From assembly GCA_019914995.1 (NCBI GenBank), contig CM034126.1, positions 6,825,001 to 6,889,000 of the forward strand: DNA of 64,000 bases, given 5' to 3'. The notes beneath the pieces are model-generated. The model was not told the origin of the DNA. It saw only the letters and a list, made by a program, of their open reading frames with translations, and did not search any database. Shown piece by piece: positions 33,481-44,182 of the stretch (position 1 is the first letter of the stretch; the number at the start of each line of letters is the position of its first letter). This stretch comes from Acanthochlamys bracteata. Taxonomy: Eukaryota; Streptophyta; Magnoliopsida; Pandanales; Velloziaceae. Made by a program: the position numbers and the translations under genes.

Positions 33481-33790
33481 ACGTACAAATAAAACACTAA
33501 GAATCGCCCTTTAACCTCTTAAACTCTGGCAGTCTTGTTCGTGTAGTTTATTGTGTGATTTATTTCAATTAATTCAGTTGTTGATGTTACAACCAATTTA
33601 TGAGGTTATGGCGTTTGTAGACACGGTAATGGATGGAAAGAAGAATTGCTAGATCATAGACATTGCCTTGAGTTAACGTGTGATAGATTACTTGGAGGTT
33701 CCAGTAATTTGGACTTTCTGCTCTTTTAGTTTAGCAGATACCTATAAAGCATTGGAACTTTAGTCGTCTCTCCATTTTGCTGGGATTTAA

Positions 33791-34007
33791 GGTGCGTTTG
33801 GCTGATCGTTTCACCAACATTTTTTTTAAATTTTTATTTTTTAATATATATTTTATAAATATTTAAAAAATATAAAAAATTTTACGTAATGAAATTTTTT
33901 ATTATATATTTTTATTATTTTTTAAATAAAAAAATTATTTTTTAAAAAAAATAAAAAAAATTTTTATTTAAAAAAATTTTACTTTATAAATACCCTCAAA
34001 CGCTCTC
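33791..34007. mobile_element. AT-rich MITE with short inverted ends
   Basis: Begins 'ggtgcgtttggc' and ends 'accctcaaacgc', imperfect terminal inverted repeats. The core is almost pure A/T with 'aaaattttacgtaatgaaa', the landmark of this family (also 57,285 and, decayed, 34,625). The type is probably hAT- or Harbinger-derived. No coding capacity. Confidence 0.65.
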
Positions 34008-34544
34008 TACGACTAAGTACAACTTTGTACATTGTTTGCCTTTTTAACTCATGTAGGGAAATGTCCCTTTATGTTTTAGGACGATGACTTTAACTCCTAC
34101 GTTTTAGCTATTTGTCATTGAACTTGACATTGGGAAAGAAACATACTTTCACCGTGTCGTCCTTTGCCATTCTAATGTTCTCTATTTACCACTCTTTTGA
34201 ATTATCATCCAATTTTTTTTATTTATCTGAGTTGAGTATCCTATGCTCATTTAGAACGGAAAAGCTATATTGGAGATTGAAATATGCATGCAAATATTTT
34301 GCCAAATTTATGGTACGGCAAATCAAATGCGAATTGTGCAGTACCATAAATCCTCATTCACTAATTAAAAATGATGTGAAACTCAAAATTTATTACGAAC
34401 ATTAGAACATGCCCGCCCGAATTTGAAATTATCTTCTTCCTCCGCAAACTTCACTTGGTATGCTCGATTCTTTTGCTGTTGCTTCTTATCTTCCTTGTCT
34501 GCGGATGCAATTGGTGACTGCAGAGTGTTTGACATTGCTTAATT

Positions 34545-34752
34545 CAAAAATACTTTTTTTATTTTTATTTTATATTTTTTAATATATTTTTTATAAGTAT
34601 TTAAAAATTTATAAAATATAAAAAAATTCTACATAATAATACTTTATTATTATATATTTTTATTATTTAATTAGATAAAAAGTATAAAACTTATTTTTCA
34701 AAAACAAAAATATATTTCATATCATAAAATTTCTATTTTAAAAGCACTTGTG
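34545..34752. mobile_element. AT-rich MITE copy
   Basis: Same family as 33,791-34,007: 'aaaaattctacataataata', 'ttattattatatatttttat' and a 'tttaaaagcactt' end appear in the same order. Confidence 0.55.
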
Positions 34753-34851
34753 CTTATCACTACTTTTTAAATTTTTATTTCAAATTTTAATTTTCTAATA
34801 AATATTTTATAGTATTTAAAAAATTTTAAAAATATAAATAAATAGTGCATC

Positions 34852-34854
<3 letters not shown>

Positions 34855-34898
<44 letters not shown>

Positions 34899-34920
34899 AT
34901 CTATATATATATATATATAT
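34855..34920. repeat. (TA)n microsatellite
   Basis: About 60 bp of near-pure TA interrupted by 'tatctatcta', abutting the left end of the Pack-MULE. A shorter TA tract abuts its right end (39,009-39,030). Confidence 0.9.
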
Positions 34921-35408
34921 AGGGAGGGATACAGGCACTCTCTCCCCTGTAGGCACTCCAAGGCACTCCATTGTGTGTGCGGTCAGGATTGCATCTCGTA
35001 TTTGTGAATCTATTTTTTACGCGCTATCGGTTTGATGAATTTTACTTTGTCCGAATTTTTTTTATCAAACCGAAATCTCACAACTCGCACAGTACGGTGC
35101 TAACACATTTACGTATTCTCTTCTTTTTTTTAAACAATTTCATTAACTCTTAGTTAATCTTATTTAAATTAATTAATTTCATTAATTCTTATTTAACTTA
35201 ATTCTCTTGTGTTTTTATTTCGCAGCTTCCCTCTTCGTTCCCGCATCACCTTCCCTCCTCCATCAGCAGCCGACGCTTTGCTCAGGGAAGCAGTCACTCA
35301 AAGCCGCCGGCAGTCGAATCTGAGCCTCCCGACCCGCGGTTCTATGCAAACAAAAGAACTTCTTAATTTAATCAATTCTTTCTCATTAATAATATTATTA
35401 ATCTTTTG
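34921..35408 (+). repeat. Left terminal inverted repeat of Pack-MULE (488 bp)
   Basis: Matches the reverse complement of 38,519-39,009 along its length, for example 'cgcgctatcggtttgatgaa', 'ttcccgcatcaccttccctc' and 'aaagccgccggcagtcgaat'. It ends at 'attaatcttttg'. Confidence 0.9.
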
Positions 35409-35644
35409 CTAATTTCTGTGTGTTTCACTTTTTAAACTAGTACATATTTTAATTTCTTCCATCTTTAATCTAGCATGCTTGTTTTCTTCTGCATTCATTA
35501 TCCCAGCTCCGGTTTCATTGTTTTTAATCGTTCTTCAATATCCAATTCCAGTAGTGTACTAGCTAGTGTACTTCTTTTCTTTTTATAAGTTTCTTGTTTT
35601 AATTTTGAAGCAATATAATTTGATTGTAGATTGATGCGCTGTGA

Positions 35645-35960
35645 TTGATCCTCATATATATCGATCACGGCGGGTTTAGGTCTTGGAACAACGCGTTTCA
35701 TCACCACCAGCTTCACCACCACTGTCTAAACCTCATCTCCAGCAAGCTCACCACTCTTCTGCTGCAGCAGACTCTGATGACAGTCCTGAAGACAACGATA
35801 ACTCTTCCGCAGGCGGCATCGGTCCCACTAACGCCGTTGGCGGAGCTGGTCCTGGCAATATGGTTGCTCAGTGTCCCCATGGCCGTCCACCGGCCTCTAA
35901 GAATAAACCAACACCAATGATCATTACCTGTGAAAGTGCGAACACTCTCACGGGCGTATA
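35645..35960 (+). pseudogene. Captured AHL fragment, N-terminal part with AT-hook
   Basis: AHL proteins bind AT-rich DNA in the plant nucleus. The frame 35,683-35,967 reads a low-complexity His/Ser/Pro start, acidic 'SDDSPEDND', then 'PHGRPPASKNKPTPMIITCE', equivalent to the AT-hook 'RRPRGRPPGSKNKPKPPIIIT'. The hook core RPRGRP has become CPHGRP, which should spoil minor-groove binding. The fragment stops after 'SANTL', where the sequence switches to antisense UGT. Its continuation is found 970 bp further on. Confidence 0.8.
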
Positions 35961-36935
35961 TTCTTGAATTCGGCCATTACTACATCCAAGCACCGTCGTA
36001 GCTCCGCTGCTCGCCTTCGTCTTCACACTCAGCCTCCCGAAACTCTTTGCCGGTCTTGCATTCGTTATCCGGTCCATCTGTAACGGTGTGCATCTTTGCC
36101 GAGTTCCGCGACGAAATGCTCTCAAGCATCGAGTTCCACCCGCAATGCATGACGAAACAAATGAATCGCTTTATACGATAAACACCTTTACCCGAGAACA
36201 CCCTCAACTATCAACCCTTGTTACGATTCCACAAGCCGCAATCCTTCAAATATGTTATTACTTCAAGACTCCACAAGTACAAATTGGTTCTTTGTCGCTA
36301 GCGCTCGTGATATCTCTTCTAACTTATTTTGTTTCAACACCGCATAGCTTCCAAATGAAACATAAATCATCAACCATCTTGCTTTGAGTTCAACCACCCA
36401 TGTAATGCTTCGCCTACTTTGATCAAATCGCTACGAATTGCGGTTGTTTCTAAACTATGAAGAAAAGCCGGTGGCGTGTGACGGGCCTCTTTGGAACAAT
36501 CTCCATGTTCTTGAAAGCTACGATGACGCCCGCCTTAGGCCCTCTTCGAACAATCTCATTTTCTCGAAGTCGCGATGACGCTCGCCTAAAAAAGCTTGGA
36601 AGGTATTCATCAGAACCTTCACTTTCTGGCCTGCAACAACTGGCTCCTTCTCGTCTAACCCTAGATGAGCTTCTTTGAAAGCGGTATATATCGAGTAAAA
36701 ATCATCGTCTTCGGATATGGTGCAGAATGAGGGAAGGTCTTGGATTTGCAACGGCGGTACTCCTGGTAGCTCTATGGTGAATGACGGATCACTAGCTTGG
36801 GCTCTGATGAGAGACTCATAGCCATGAAAGTACTGGTAATAGATGGTGAAAACAGTAGCCGGTTGGACCCAAGATGCAATAGAGAGAATGTTTAGTTCTT
36901 TTGCAATATCTGCAACCCAAGGCACAAAAAGAGGC
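35960..36935 (-). pseudogene. Captured UDP-glycosyltransferase fragment (UGT75-like)
   Basis: Family 1 UGTs move sugars to small molecules such as hormones and flavonoids. 36,518-36,925 (minus, 135 codons) reads 'PWVADIAKELNILSIASWVQ', 'QYFHGYESLI', 'LPGVPPLQIQDLPSF' and 'LMNTFQAF', matching the middle of UGT75-type enzymes. Further along, 36,080-36,180 carries 'CFVMHCGWNSMLESIS', the sugar-donor PSPG box (usual HCGWNSTLES), then 'TDGPDNEC' and 'TNARPAKSF'-type pieces in a shifted frame. The first roughly 100 residues of a UGT (acceptor side) are absent, and frameshifts break the 3' half. It lies inside, and antisense to, the captured AHL. Confidence 0.85.
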
Positions 36936-37440
36936 AGCGACTGCGACGTGTTTGAATGCGTAGCGACTTACGCCCGACGGAGGCAACGCAGAGTTTGCAT
37001 ACTCAGCGGTAGCGGGACAATAACCAATGTAAGCCTTCGCCAACCAGCATCAGCCAGAGCTATTGTTACTCTCCACGGAAGGTTCGAGATTCTTTCGCTA
37101 TCTGGATCGTTTCTTCCGCCTTTGGCTCCGCCTGGCGCAACGAGCTTGACTATTTTCTTGCTGGTGGACAAGGGCAAGTTGTCGAAGGAAGTGTCGTAGG
37201 AGCTCTAATTGCTTCTGGTCCAGTTATAGTTATCGCCGCTTCGTTCACCAACGTTGCTTATGAGAGGCTTCCTTTAGAAGAGAAAGAACCTCCAGCAGGA
37301 GCGATGCAAGAAACGAACAGAAATGGGAACGAAAGCGGTGGACCGACTAGTAGTGGCGGGAACGGTGGAGGGAATCCGTTTGCAGAGAACCGCGGGTCGG
37401 GAGTCTCAGAAAACTTTTTAAAATGTTGATTCCTCACTCT
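36926..37440 (+). pseudogene. Captured AHL fragment, PPC/DUF296 domain
   Basis: Continuation of the AHL. It reads '[20 protein letters not shown]', '[15 protein letters not shown]', '[16 protein letters not shown]' and '[11 protein letters not shown]', the PPC domain that trimerises AHL proteins. A one-base loss near 37,150 shifts frame, after which '[20 protein letters not shown]' and '[15 protein letters not shown]' follow in the new frame down to a Gly/Asn-rich tail and a stop near 37,428. Only about ten residues between 'SANTL' and 'CDVFE' are lost at the UGT junction. The tail codes through a 32 bp copy of the TIR inner segment (37,378-37,409). Confidence 0.85.
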
Positions 37441-37560
37441 GCCCTTCTCTGACAATGTTACGTATTCTCTCTCCTTCCTTTGTTTTAATTTTCTCATTAC
37501 TCTTAATTAATCTATTTATTAACTTAATTAATTTTATTTAACTTAATTAACTACTACTTA
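37378..37560. repeat. Internal partial copies of the Pack-MULE TIR
   Basis: 37,378-37,409 is nearly identical to the inner TIR segments at 35,320-35,351 (reverse complement) and 38,576-38,606. 37,462-37,555 resembles the AT-rich TIR section at 35,110-35,205 in left-TIR orientation. So a third, rearranged TIR lies between the AHL and DUF547 captures. Confidence 0.55.
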
Positions 37561-37659
37561 TTTTCTGCGTGGATTTCGTTCGTGCTTTCGCGTTCTATCT
37601 CATTTTTTTTTCTTTTGCAAATGTTTTTCTTCGCTATCGCGAACCGGATCTTTTACTAT

Positions 37660-38000
37660 TTTCGCGGGGAAAAAGATTGTGAAATCACCTTTGAACATCT
37701 ATCTCTCGGACCAAAAGGCTTCATGAGATTGTAGGGAGGCCGTTGGTTGGCTCTTAAGACGCCATTTTGGATGGCTGATAGGGAATATGTGCTGCCGCGA
37801 ATCACGTACTTAAAGTCTCGAAAGAACTTTCTCCTTTCCAAGGGTCCAACTGGATATCCAGTTATTAATATAGCATGGATGGACATCATATTGTACAAGT
37901 TGATGAAAAAAGCAAGTTTCTCTTCTCTTGATAAACCATCCATGTCAACTCTTTGGAGCTCCTCAACAGTTCTCAAATATCTGTACAAATTTAGCAATCA
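37660..38000 (-). pseudogene. Captured DUF547 exon
   Basis: The exon encodes 'YLRTVEELQRVDMDGLSREE', 'KLAFFINLYNMMSIHAILI', 'GPLERRKFF' and 'YSLSAIQNGVLRANQRPPYN', the core of DUF547 proteins (plants often couple it to DEP and glutaredoxin-like domains; function unclear). On the minus strand the 5' edge shows a splice acceptor ('tttgtacag' before 'ATATTTGAG', exon start 37,980). The 38,000-38,518 stretch would be its retained intron. The exon runs into unrelated sequence near 37,690. Retaining an intron indicates DNA-level, not mRNA, capture. Confidence 0.85.
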
Positions 38001-38518
38001 GAATTTCATAGAGCGAATTTGTTAATTCCTTAAAACCCAAGCTCAGTAGTAACAATCACATAACTCCAGCAAAGGCCACAATATGTATAGCATCTGACCG
38101 TTGTATGCTCAGTTAATTTATGCAAAACCATTGCTGCTGCATACACTACAGTGAAGGCATAAGCCATCCCAACATCTTCGGAACAGCCTATTCTTGAGCT
38201 ATGCTTCTCTAAATAGGTGTTTGAGTTGATAAGTTGGAAAGAGATTTGAATAGGTGGCGATATAAATCATATACTATGATTTTCACTTTCATAAGTATAG
38301 ATCATTATAGAAAGCATAACTTATCCTGACAAAAAGTTGGAACATATATTTCTATGCATAATCCTATGCTATCTACAACTTATTCCATCCATCATATTTT
38401 TGACAAGACTAACTCATATTTACATCCAAATGTTTTCGATATTTGCAGCCAAGAATATTTCATAGTTTTATTCAAACATATGTAGTTCTTTTTATCAAGA
38501 CTTGCCCACAATTGTACC

Positions 38519-39009
38519 CAAAAGATTAATAATATTATTAATGAGAGAGAATTGATTAAATTAAGAAGTTCTTTTGTTTGCAGAGAACCGTAGGTAGGGG
38601 GCTCAGATTCGACTGCCGGCGGCTTTGAGTGGCTGCTTCTCTAAGCGAAGTGTCTGCTGCTAATGGAGGAGGGAAGGTGATGCGGGAACAAAGAGGGAAG
38701 CTGCGAAATATTAACACAAGAGAATTAAGTTAAATAAGAATTAATAAAATTAATTAATTTAAATAAGATTAACTAAGAGTTAATGAAATTGTTTTAAAAA
38801 AAAAAGTGAGAGAATACGTAAATGTGTCAATACGTACTTTGTGAGTTGTGAGATTTCGGTTTGATAAAAAAATTCGGACGAAGTAAATTCATCAAACCGA
38901 TAGCGCGTAACAGATAGATTAACAAATGCGATATGCAATCCTGGCCGCGCACGCAAGAAAGTGCGTTGGAGTGTCTACAGAAAAAGAAGTGCATATATCC
39001 CTCCCTATA
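38519..39009 (-). repeat. Right terminal inverted repeat of Pack-MULE (491 bp)
   Basis: Reverse complement of the left TIR with scattered substitutions and small indels (for example 'acctacggttctctgc' for 'acccgcggttctatgc'). Confidence 0.9.
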
Positions 39010-39130
39010 TATATATATTATATATTATATTATTTTTAGATTAAAAAGGTCAAGTTTATTTTTTTAAAAATTATAACATAAACTCATCTTTAGAAAAAAA
39101 TCTTTTTAGAGGAAGTTATTTTCTTATAAA

Positions 39131-39793
39131 AACTGTTAATAGTTTGCACTTTACCTTTAGTTTCCAATCCTTTTTCCTCAATATGAGAGTAAAAAATGTA
39201 GACTTAGCAACTCAAATGTATTTTTTATAAAATTTGCATTTCGTTTATATATGAGCTAATTTTCAAGGGTTTCATAAATAAACTCTTTAAAATAATTAAG
39301 GTAAATGACTATCCCATGTCAAGTACAAGGTTAATCTCAGTTAAAAATAATTAAGGGAAAATGTGTTTTGTTTAGCCGCTGAGTCTATTTGGCTATGATT
39401 TTGTTGATCAAGTTTGTTTAGAACAAGACAGCTTTTGGTGTTAATCAGTGATTCAGTAACACTAACATCTATTTCCTGTTTGAACACTTTATGCCAATAA
39501 GATCTAGTAAAATGGAAACAAAGAATCAGATCAAATGAAAGTTTAACTCAATCCATCTGAAATGGATTTTACAAAGCTCCAAAAATATAAAAGAGTCGCA
39601 AGAAAAGCCTCATCATCATCAATTAACCCCTGTACATAAGGCGTAAGTGAAAAAAAAAACATTAAACAAAACTTGGGTTTCATTGAGAGAGGGCTCCCTT
39701 CCTGTACTGTTCTTTTGCAGGTTTACTCTACAGAATTTGATTCCCAAAAACGTAAGTTAGGGAAGTAAGGCAAGCGCGATAGATAGATTGGGA
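39131..39793. other. YUCCA downstream region, no gene
   Basis: AT-rich intergenic sequence between the MITE/Pack-MULE complex and the YUCCA stop codon. The first part past the stop, right to left from 39,793, would be the YUCCA 3' UTR. No open frame stands out. Confidence 0.5.
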
Positions 39794-41395
39794 TCAGAAC
39801 TGCGAGAAGCATCTTCTATGGCATGCAACCATCGTCTTGGTCTGCTTTGTATCTTCCTTCCACTCCATTCCAATATCCTTTGCTATCCTCACAGCATCGA
39901 AGGAAGCACCAGCTAGCCCTCTCCTTGTAAACCCAACCGCGTACAATCCTGATTTCCCTTTCCATCCATCGGGAAATTCCATCTTTGGGAATCCATCCTT
40001 GGTGAAAAAATCACTTCCCTGCAATCACCAAAAAAAAACTTTTAAAATAATCTGGTCAAGTAGATAACCTTTATTTAGAGCTTACTGACAAGTTCAGCTC
40101 AAGTATTCGCTAATATAGCTAGTGCCTGTCTGTTTTTTTTATTATTTTAAAGCTACTAAACAGAGTTGACTCGGTTTGAAATTTGATAAGATCCATATGT
40201 GAATTATATTTTCCCCGTTTGTCTTCTTCTACATTAAGAGCCAGGTAAGCTTGGAAGTGTGGTTTACCTGGAGCCAGTAGGGAACATTGCTGCGGTATCC
40301 AGTAGCGAGGATCACAGAGTCCACGTTTATGAGCTGACCGTCAGCGAGCTCAACTTTCTTCGGATAGAACCTCTTGACTCCAGGTACTACTTTGATTACA
40401 CCGGCTTTAATTTTGCCCAGCGCCCCAATGTCTAGCACTGGTGTCCTACCAACTGTGTTCTTGAGCTGCAGAGGTCCAGTTGAAGGCCTCCTTATTCCGT
40501 ACTTGTCAATTTTCCCAAGCACCAACCACGCCAAGATGAGCATGATCTTGTCTACCATCCAGACAGGTAGCCATTTCATCAAGAGAACTGCCATCTCAAA
40601 TATTGATTTACCGAGCACCTCTCTTGGTAGGACATGAACCTGTTTACAAAAAACGGCTTAGTTAATTACTTGGTTCAGCTTAAGATGGATGAAAGATAGA
40701 GATGGGTTTCCTGTTTCTTTACGTACCGATTCGCGGACAACCATGGATGGTTTGGCACCATGATCGCAGAGGTCAAGGCAGACTTCCATTCCAGAGTTGC
40801 CACAACCGACCACAAGGACCTTTTTGCCGTAATAGGGCTTACCAGACTTGTAGTCGGCAACATGCCTGATGTCGCCAGAGAATTCAGCCATTCCATCAAA
40901 GTCAGGGACTACCTTCTCAGCGTTCTCGCCAGTAGCTACGACTAGCCACTTGCAGATGTACTCCACCTCGGTGCTGCGGTCACCACCAGCGGAGAGGGTG
41001 CGCACACGCCAGAGGCCAGAGGTTTCATCACGGCGAGCAGACTGCACAGTCTCGTTGAACCGAGGGTTGATATCGAAATGTCGAGCATAGTTCTCAAGAT
41101 AGTCAATGAACTGCTTCTTGGACGGGTACTCTGGGTAATCAGCAGGGAAGGGGAACCGTGGCAGCTGACAGAACTGTTTGGGAAGATGCAGCTTGAGGCG
41201 GTCGTAGGTGCGATGCTGCCACAAAGACGCGATACAGTCTGCACGGTCCAATATGACGAATGGCACACCGTTCTCGCGCAGGCAAGCTGCAGTGGCCAGG
41301 CCAGATGGCCCGGCACCGACAATCAGTGGGCCGTTCACCCACACCGTCCGCCGCGAGTAGAAGTCATATTCATCATTTCCAAAAGAAAGATCCAT
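39794..41395 (-). CDS. YUC: YUCCA flavin monooxygenase (indole-3-pyruvate monooxygenase)
   Basis: Converts indole-3-pyruvate to the auxin indole-3-acetic acid using FAD, NADPH and O2. Three exons on the minus strand: 41,395-40,727, 40,639-40,268 and 40,018-39,794, with GT-AG introns of 87 and 249 bp joining in frame to give 421 residues, the normal family size. The first in-frame ATG (41,395) has A at -3 and G at +4. Visible motifs are FAD-binding GAGPSG (27-32), the FMO signature [11 protein letters not shown] (172-182), NADPH-binding GCGNSG (197-202) and C-terminal '[11 protein letters not shown]'. No stops or missing key residues. Most like the YUC1/2/4/6 group; the exact paralogue cannot be named. 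It is the only host gene here that looks intact. Confidence 0.93.
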
Positions 41396-41575
41396 AGTTT
41401 CCAGCACTTATGTTCGACTGTATACCTTTGAATTCTTCCAATGAGCAAGCTAGGAAGATGAGAAAGAGAGAGAGTGAGAGAGAAGAGAGAATGAAGGCTA
41501 GTTTTGTTGGAGAGCTACTGTTGAGGAGAAGTGGTGAAGTGGGGAAGGGGTATAAATAGGAGTAGCGCATGTGAT
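41396..41575 (-). promoter_or_regulatory. YUCCA 5' leader and core promoter
   Basis: Upstream of the ATG the sense strand carries a strong CT-rich tract (complement of 41,459-41,500), typical of plant pyrimidine patches or 5' UTRs. About 155 bp upstream, 41,551-41,560 reads 'tataaatagg' on the plus strand, i.e. 'cctatttata' in sense direction. It is a possible TATA element, but its better match faces away from YUCCA. Confidence 0.45.
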
Positions 41576-44170
41576 GGCGAGTGGGGACTTGGTGCTTAAG
41601 TGGACCTTCAAATGATATGCCTCGCCGCCTCCGGCTTTAGTTTTATAACTTGTTCAGTAAATTATATTATAAGGAAAGGTATTCGGTATTATTTATTCCC
41701 AGTCTAAGATCGATGAAGTTTTAGGTTTCTTTTCTCTTGGATTTGCATAAAAATATTCATTGCAAGTTCAAGAGAAGATAGAGCAAATTGTTTGGGGCTT
41801 AGGTACCCTTGGTTTGGAGTATTCGCATGAAGGCCCTTGGGATAGAGAAGACCACATGGAATAAATGTACAGCAGTTTCTACTGGCTACAGAGTTTTCCT
41901 GTATGTCAAGAGGAAAGCTTTCCCCTTTTTGGAGTTCAATATATTATTTTATCTTGAGGAGGAGAGCTGTTTTTAGCTTGAGAATTTTAATATGAACCAT
42001 GGAAGATGGATAAATTCGTGAGATGGCAATTCAATTATATTTTCCAACTTGTAACATTATTACTTTTCAAATTACGGTCATTTCACTTCTGTCCTGGCGA
42101 AAGTTTGCATCCGTATATCTTACATCATATCATTCTCGCATCTTATTGAGCTTGGGCAACTGTTAAATCACGAGCAGATTCAGACTCGCCAACACCGATT
42201 GAAGTCGGTCACGTCCTATCACCAGGACGCCGGTGGACGCCAAAGTTGGAAACATTTTCTCCTGAGCAGAATGTACCTTGATTCAGGATCCCTTCAAATC
42301 TGCGAAAAAGATCCACTTTAAAGCTGTCCAAAGAACGAGGAAAGATTTTTATCACAAAAAAGTAAGGAAATTGCTATGCATGATCGATCGTTTTCTTCTC
42401 AGATGAATGGTCCTTTTGCCAGCATATATATTTGGGTATGAGTATGATGATTGAGTTTGGATGCAGTGATTCTGAGTCACTGCAAATGTGGAGCCGTGGG
42501 TGATCTCTGTGTCCTTTTGCCAACCAGGTGTGAAGTACTTTTTTGTCCTAACTTATCAAGTAATACTGTTATTTTATTGTTAGTGCTTGTGATTGATCGT
42601 CATTTAAAGTTTTATGCTATTGCTTAATTCAAACGTCTTCTTTGAACAAAGAACAGATAACAGTGACTTATAAACATTTGGAAACCTGAACAAACGCTGG
42701 CTCAGATAGTTAACTTTACGGCTCCCTTTTTTGTTGTTGTATATATAAAGCACCATCACGTCAAACCGAAAGCATTTAAATTTATCTTAAGAAGGAATTT
42801 CGTTATGGTGAATTGTTTTCAGATATTTAGGTTCTACAATTACGTGTACTGGTCTTTTTCCACTGAACGTAAGATGAACTGACACTTTGTAGAGTGTAAT
42901 TTGCCATCAAAGTTAGATTGTAGCTGTCATATGTAGCATCTAGCCGTTTTACTGTTCTGTTTGGATTTTTCCTCTTGTGTACTGGTACATGTAAGTCTCT
43001 CCCTGGTCATACATGATTAGTTTCTTCTATTTATAGCAAAGAAAATGTTTTGTGCCAGATTGAAGTTTCTAACGGAAATGTAGTAGAATCTCAATAGTTC
43101 CATCTATCAGTCTAAGCTCTTCGATATCAATATTTCGGCCTTTTGTAATTATATATTAGGTTTTCTATTCTTATTAAATTTTTAGATCAACCGGATCTTT
43201 CACGTAGCAACAAAAAGCTTTCCATATGTGTTTTACCAATTCATTTGTAGGAAATTGGAATAATACTTTCTTCATAGCAAAACAAACTACAAAAGTCAAA
43301 CTTAAAAGGGCCTTAACTCTTGTTGTAAAACTCTGGCACTAAATAAAGACTTGTGGACTTATGTGGAACAAAGCTTCTCAAGTTCTCATCAACCTTTATT
43401 TGAATCCACTAAAATGTGTTCGAAGTAAAGTTTCACTAATATAGAAACCACTGATTAGGATTCCGACCGAAGTAATTGTTTTTCTTAAAAAAGTTATAGG
43501 CTTCCAAATGATCGTCAGTCGCTGTTAGAAAACGACTGTTTGCCAACTAGGAGAACAACTATAACCTTCGAATTATGGGATAAACTTTAATACTCCCGTA
43601 ATATTAAATATATACTTTTCATCTACTCCGCAAAATTTTCTACTTAAAAGGTATACTTTTCATGCTCGTTACTATTAAAGTTATTTCTAGTTGTGACAAA
43701 CTAGGAAGAATTGGAATTTGATCAAAGTCTAATGGTATTTATTTATGGGAAAAGCGGAAGTATTTGATTCAGAGTGTTATAACTAAAGCACAATTCAAAT
43801 AGAAGTTAGATTCCGGGGGTTGATGGCGACGATGATGATGATGGGAGGCTTTTGGGCTTCTAGACACTATATTTGAAGTGCTGTTCGATAAGAGTGAACT
43901 CAAAGAGCCATAAACCTAATCAATGATAAAATTGATTGATTCGAATATTTTTCAAACATAGAGTCTTACAATTTGCGAATACTTTTGAGCATTCAGTAAA
44001 AGTTGGGCTTAATTTTAATAAATTTTAATGTCATTAGTCATGTTTAAACGGAATTTCCTCCGATGGTTGTGAATGTTGAAGTAGTTTACTTCATTGTGCA
44101 TCTTGTTTCCCACTTTTTCTTTTCACATGCATCTTCAAACATGCATCTATATATTAGGAGACATGTCTTA
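41576..44170. other. YUCCA upstream region, no gene seen
   Basis: About 2.6 kb without a supportable reading frame. Probably holds YUCCA regulatory sequence; no specific operator can be pointed to with confidence. Confidence 0.5.
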
Positions 44171-44182
44171 TCTCAATTATAA

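Larger units (their letters stand above)
34921..39009. mobile_element. Pack-MULE-like element carrying three host gene fragments
   Basis: About 4.1 kb bounded by long terminal inverted repeats (34,921-35,408 and 38,519-39,009), starting 'AGGGAGGGATA' at both ends. It holds no transposase. Instead it carries AHL (plus), UDP-glycosyltransferase (minus) and DUF547 (minus) fragments. Long TIRs with captured, intron-bearing host DNA are the hallmark of Pack-MULEs, moved by a Mutator-type transposase encoded elsewhere. The target duplication cannot be read because both flanks are TA repeats. A CACTA or other Pack-TIR origin is less likely but not excluded. Confidence 0.75.
34755..39130. mobile_element. 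AT-rich MITE copy split by the Pack-MULE
   Basis: 34,755-34,855 has the left half of the family pattern ('tttttaaatttttatttcaa' down to 'aatagtgcatcatta'). 39,030-39,130 has the right half ('attaaaaaggtcaagtttat' then 'cataaactca'), which aligns with 'taggtcaaaaaaatagagtt' in the 57.3 kb copy. The 4.1 kb element in between therefore landed in the TA-rich core of a MITE. Confidence 0.5.

Noticed and set aside
34767-34961. Minus frame rich in Tyr-Ile repeats
   Set aside because: Translation of the (TA)n microsatellite.
41078-41431. 117-codon plus-strand frame opposite YUCCA
   Set aside because: Antisense shadow of exon 1; the minus strand has conserved FMO motifs and correct splicing.
41373-41570. 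Possible upstream frame overlapping the YUCCA start
   Set aside because: Its ATG lies upstream of the likely transcription start, and the protein is a translation of the CT-rich leader.
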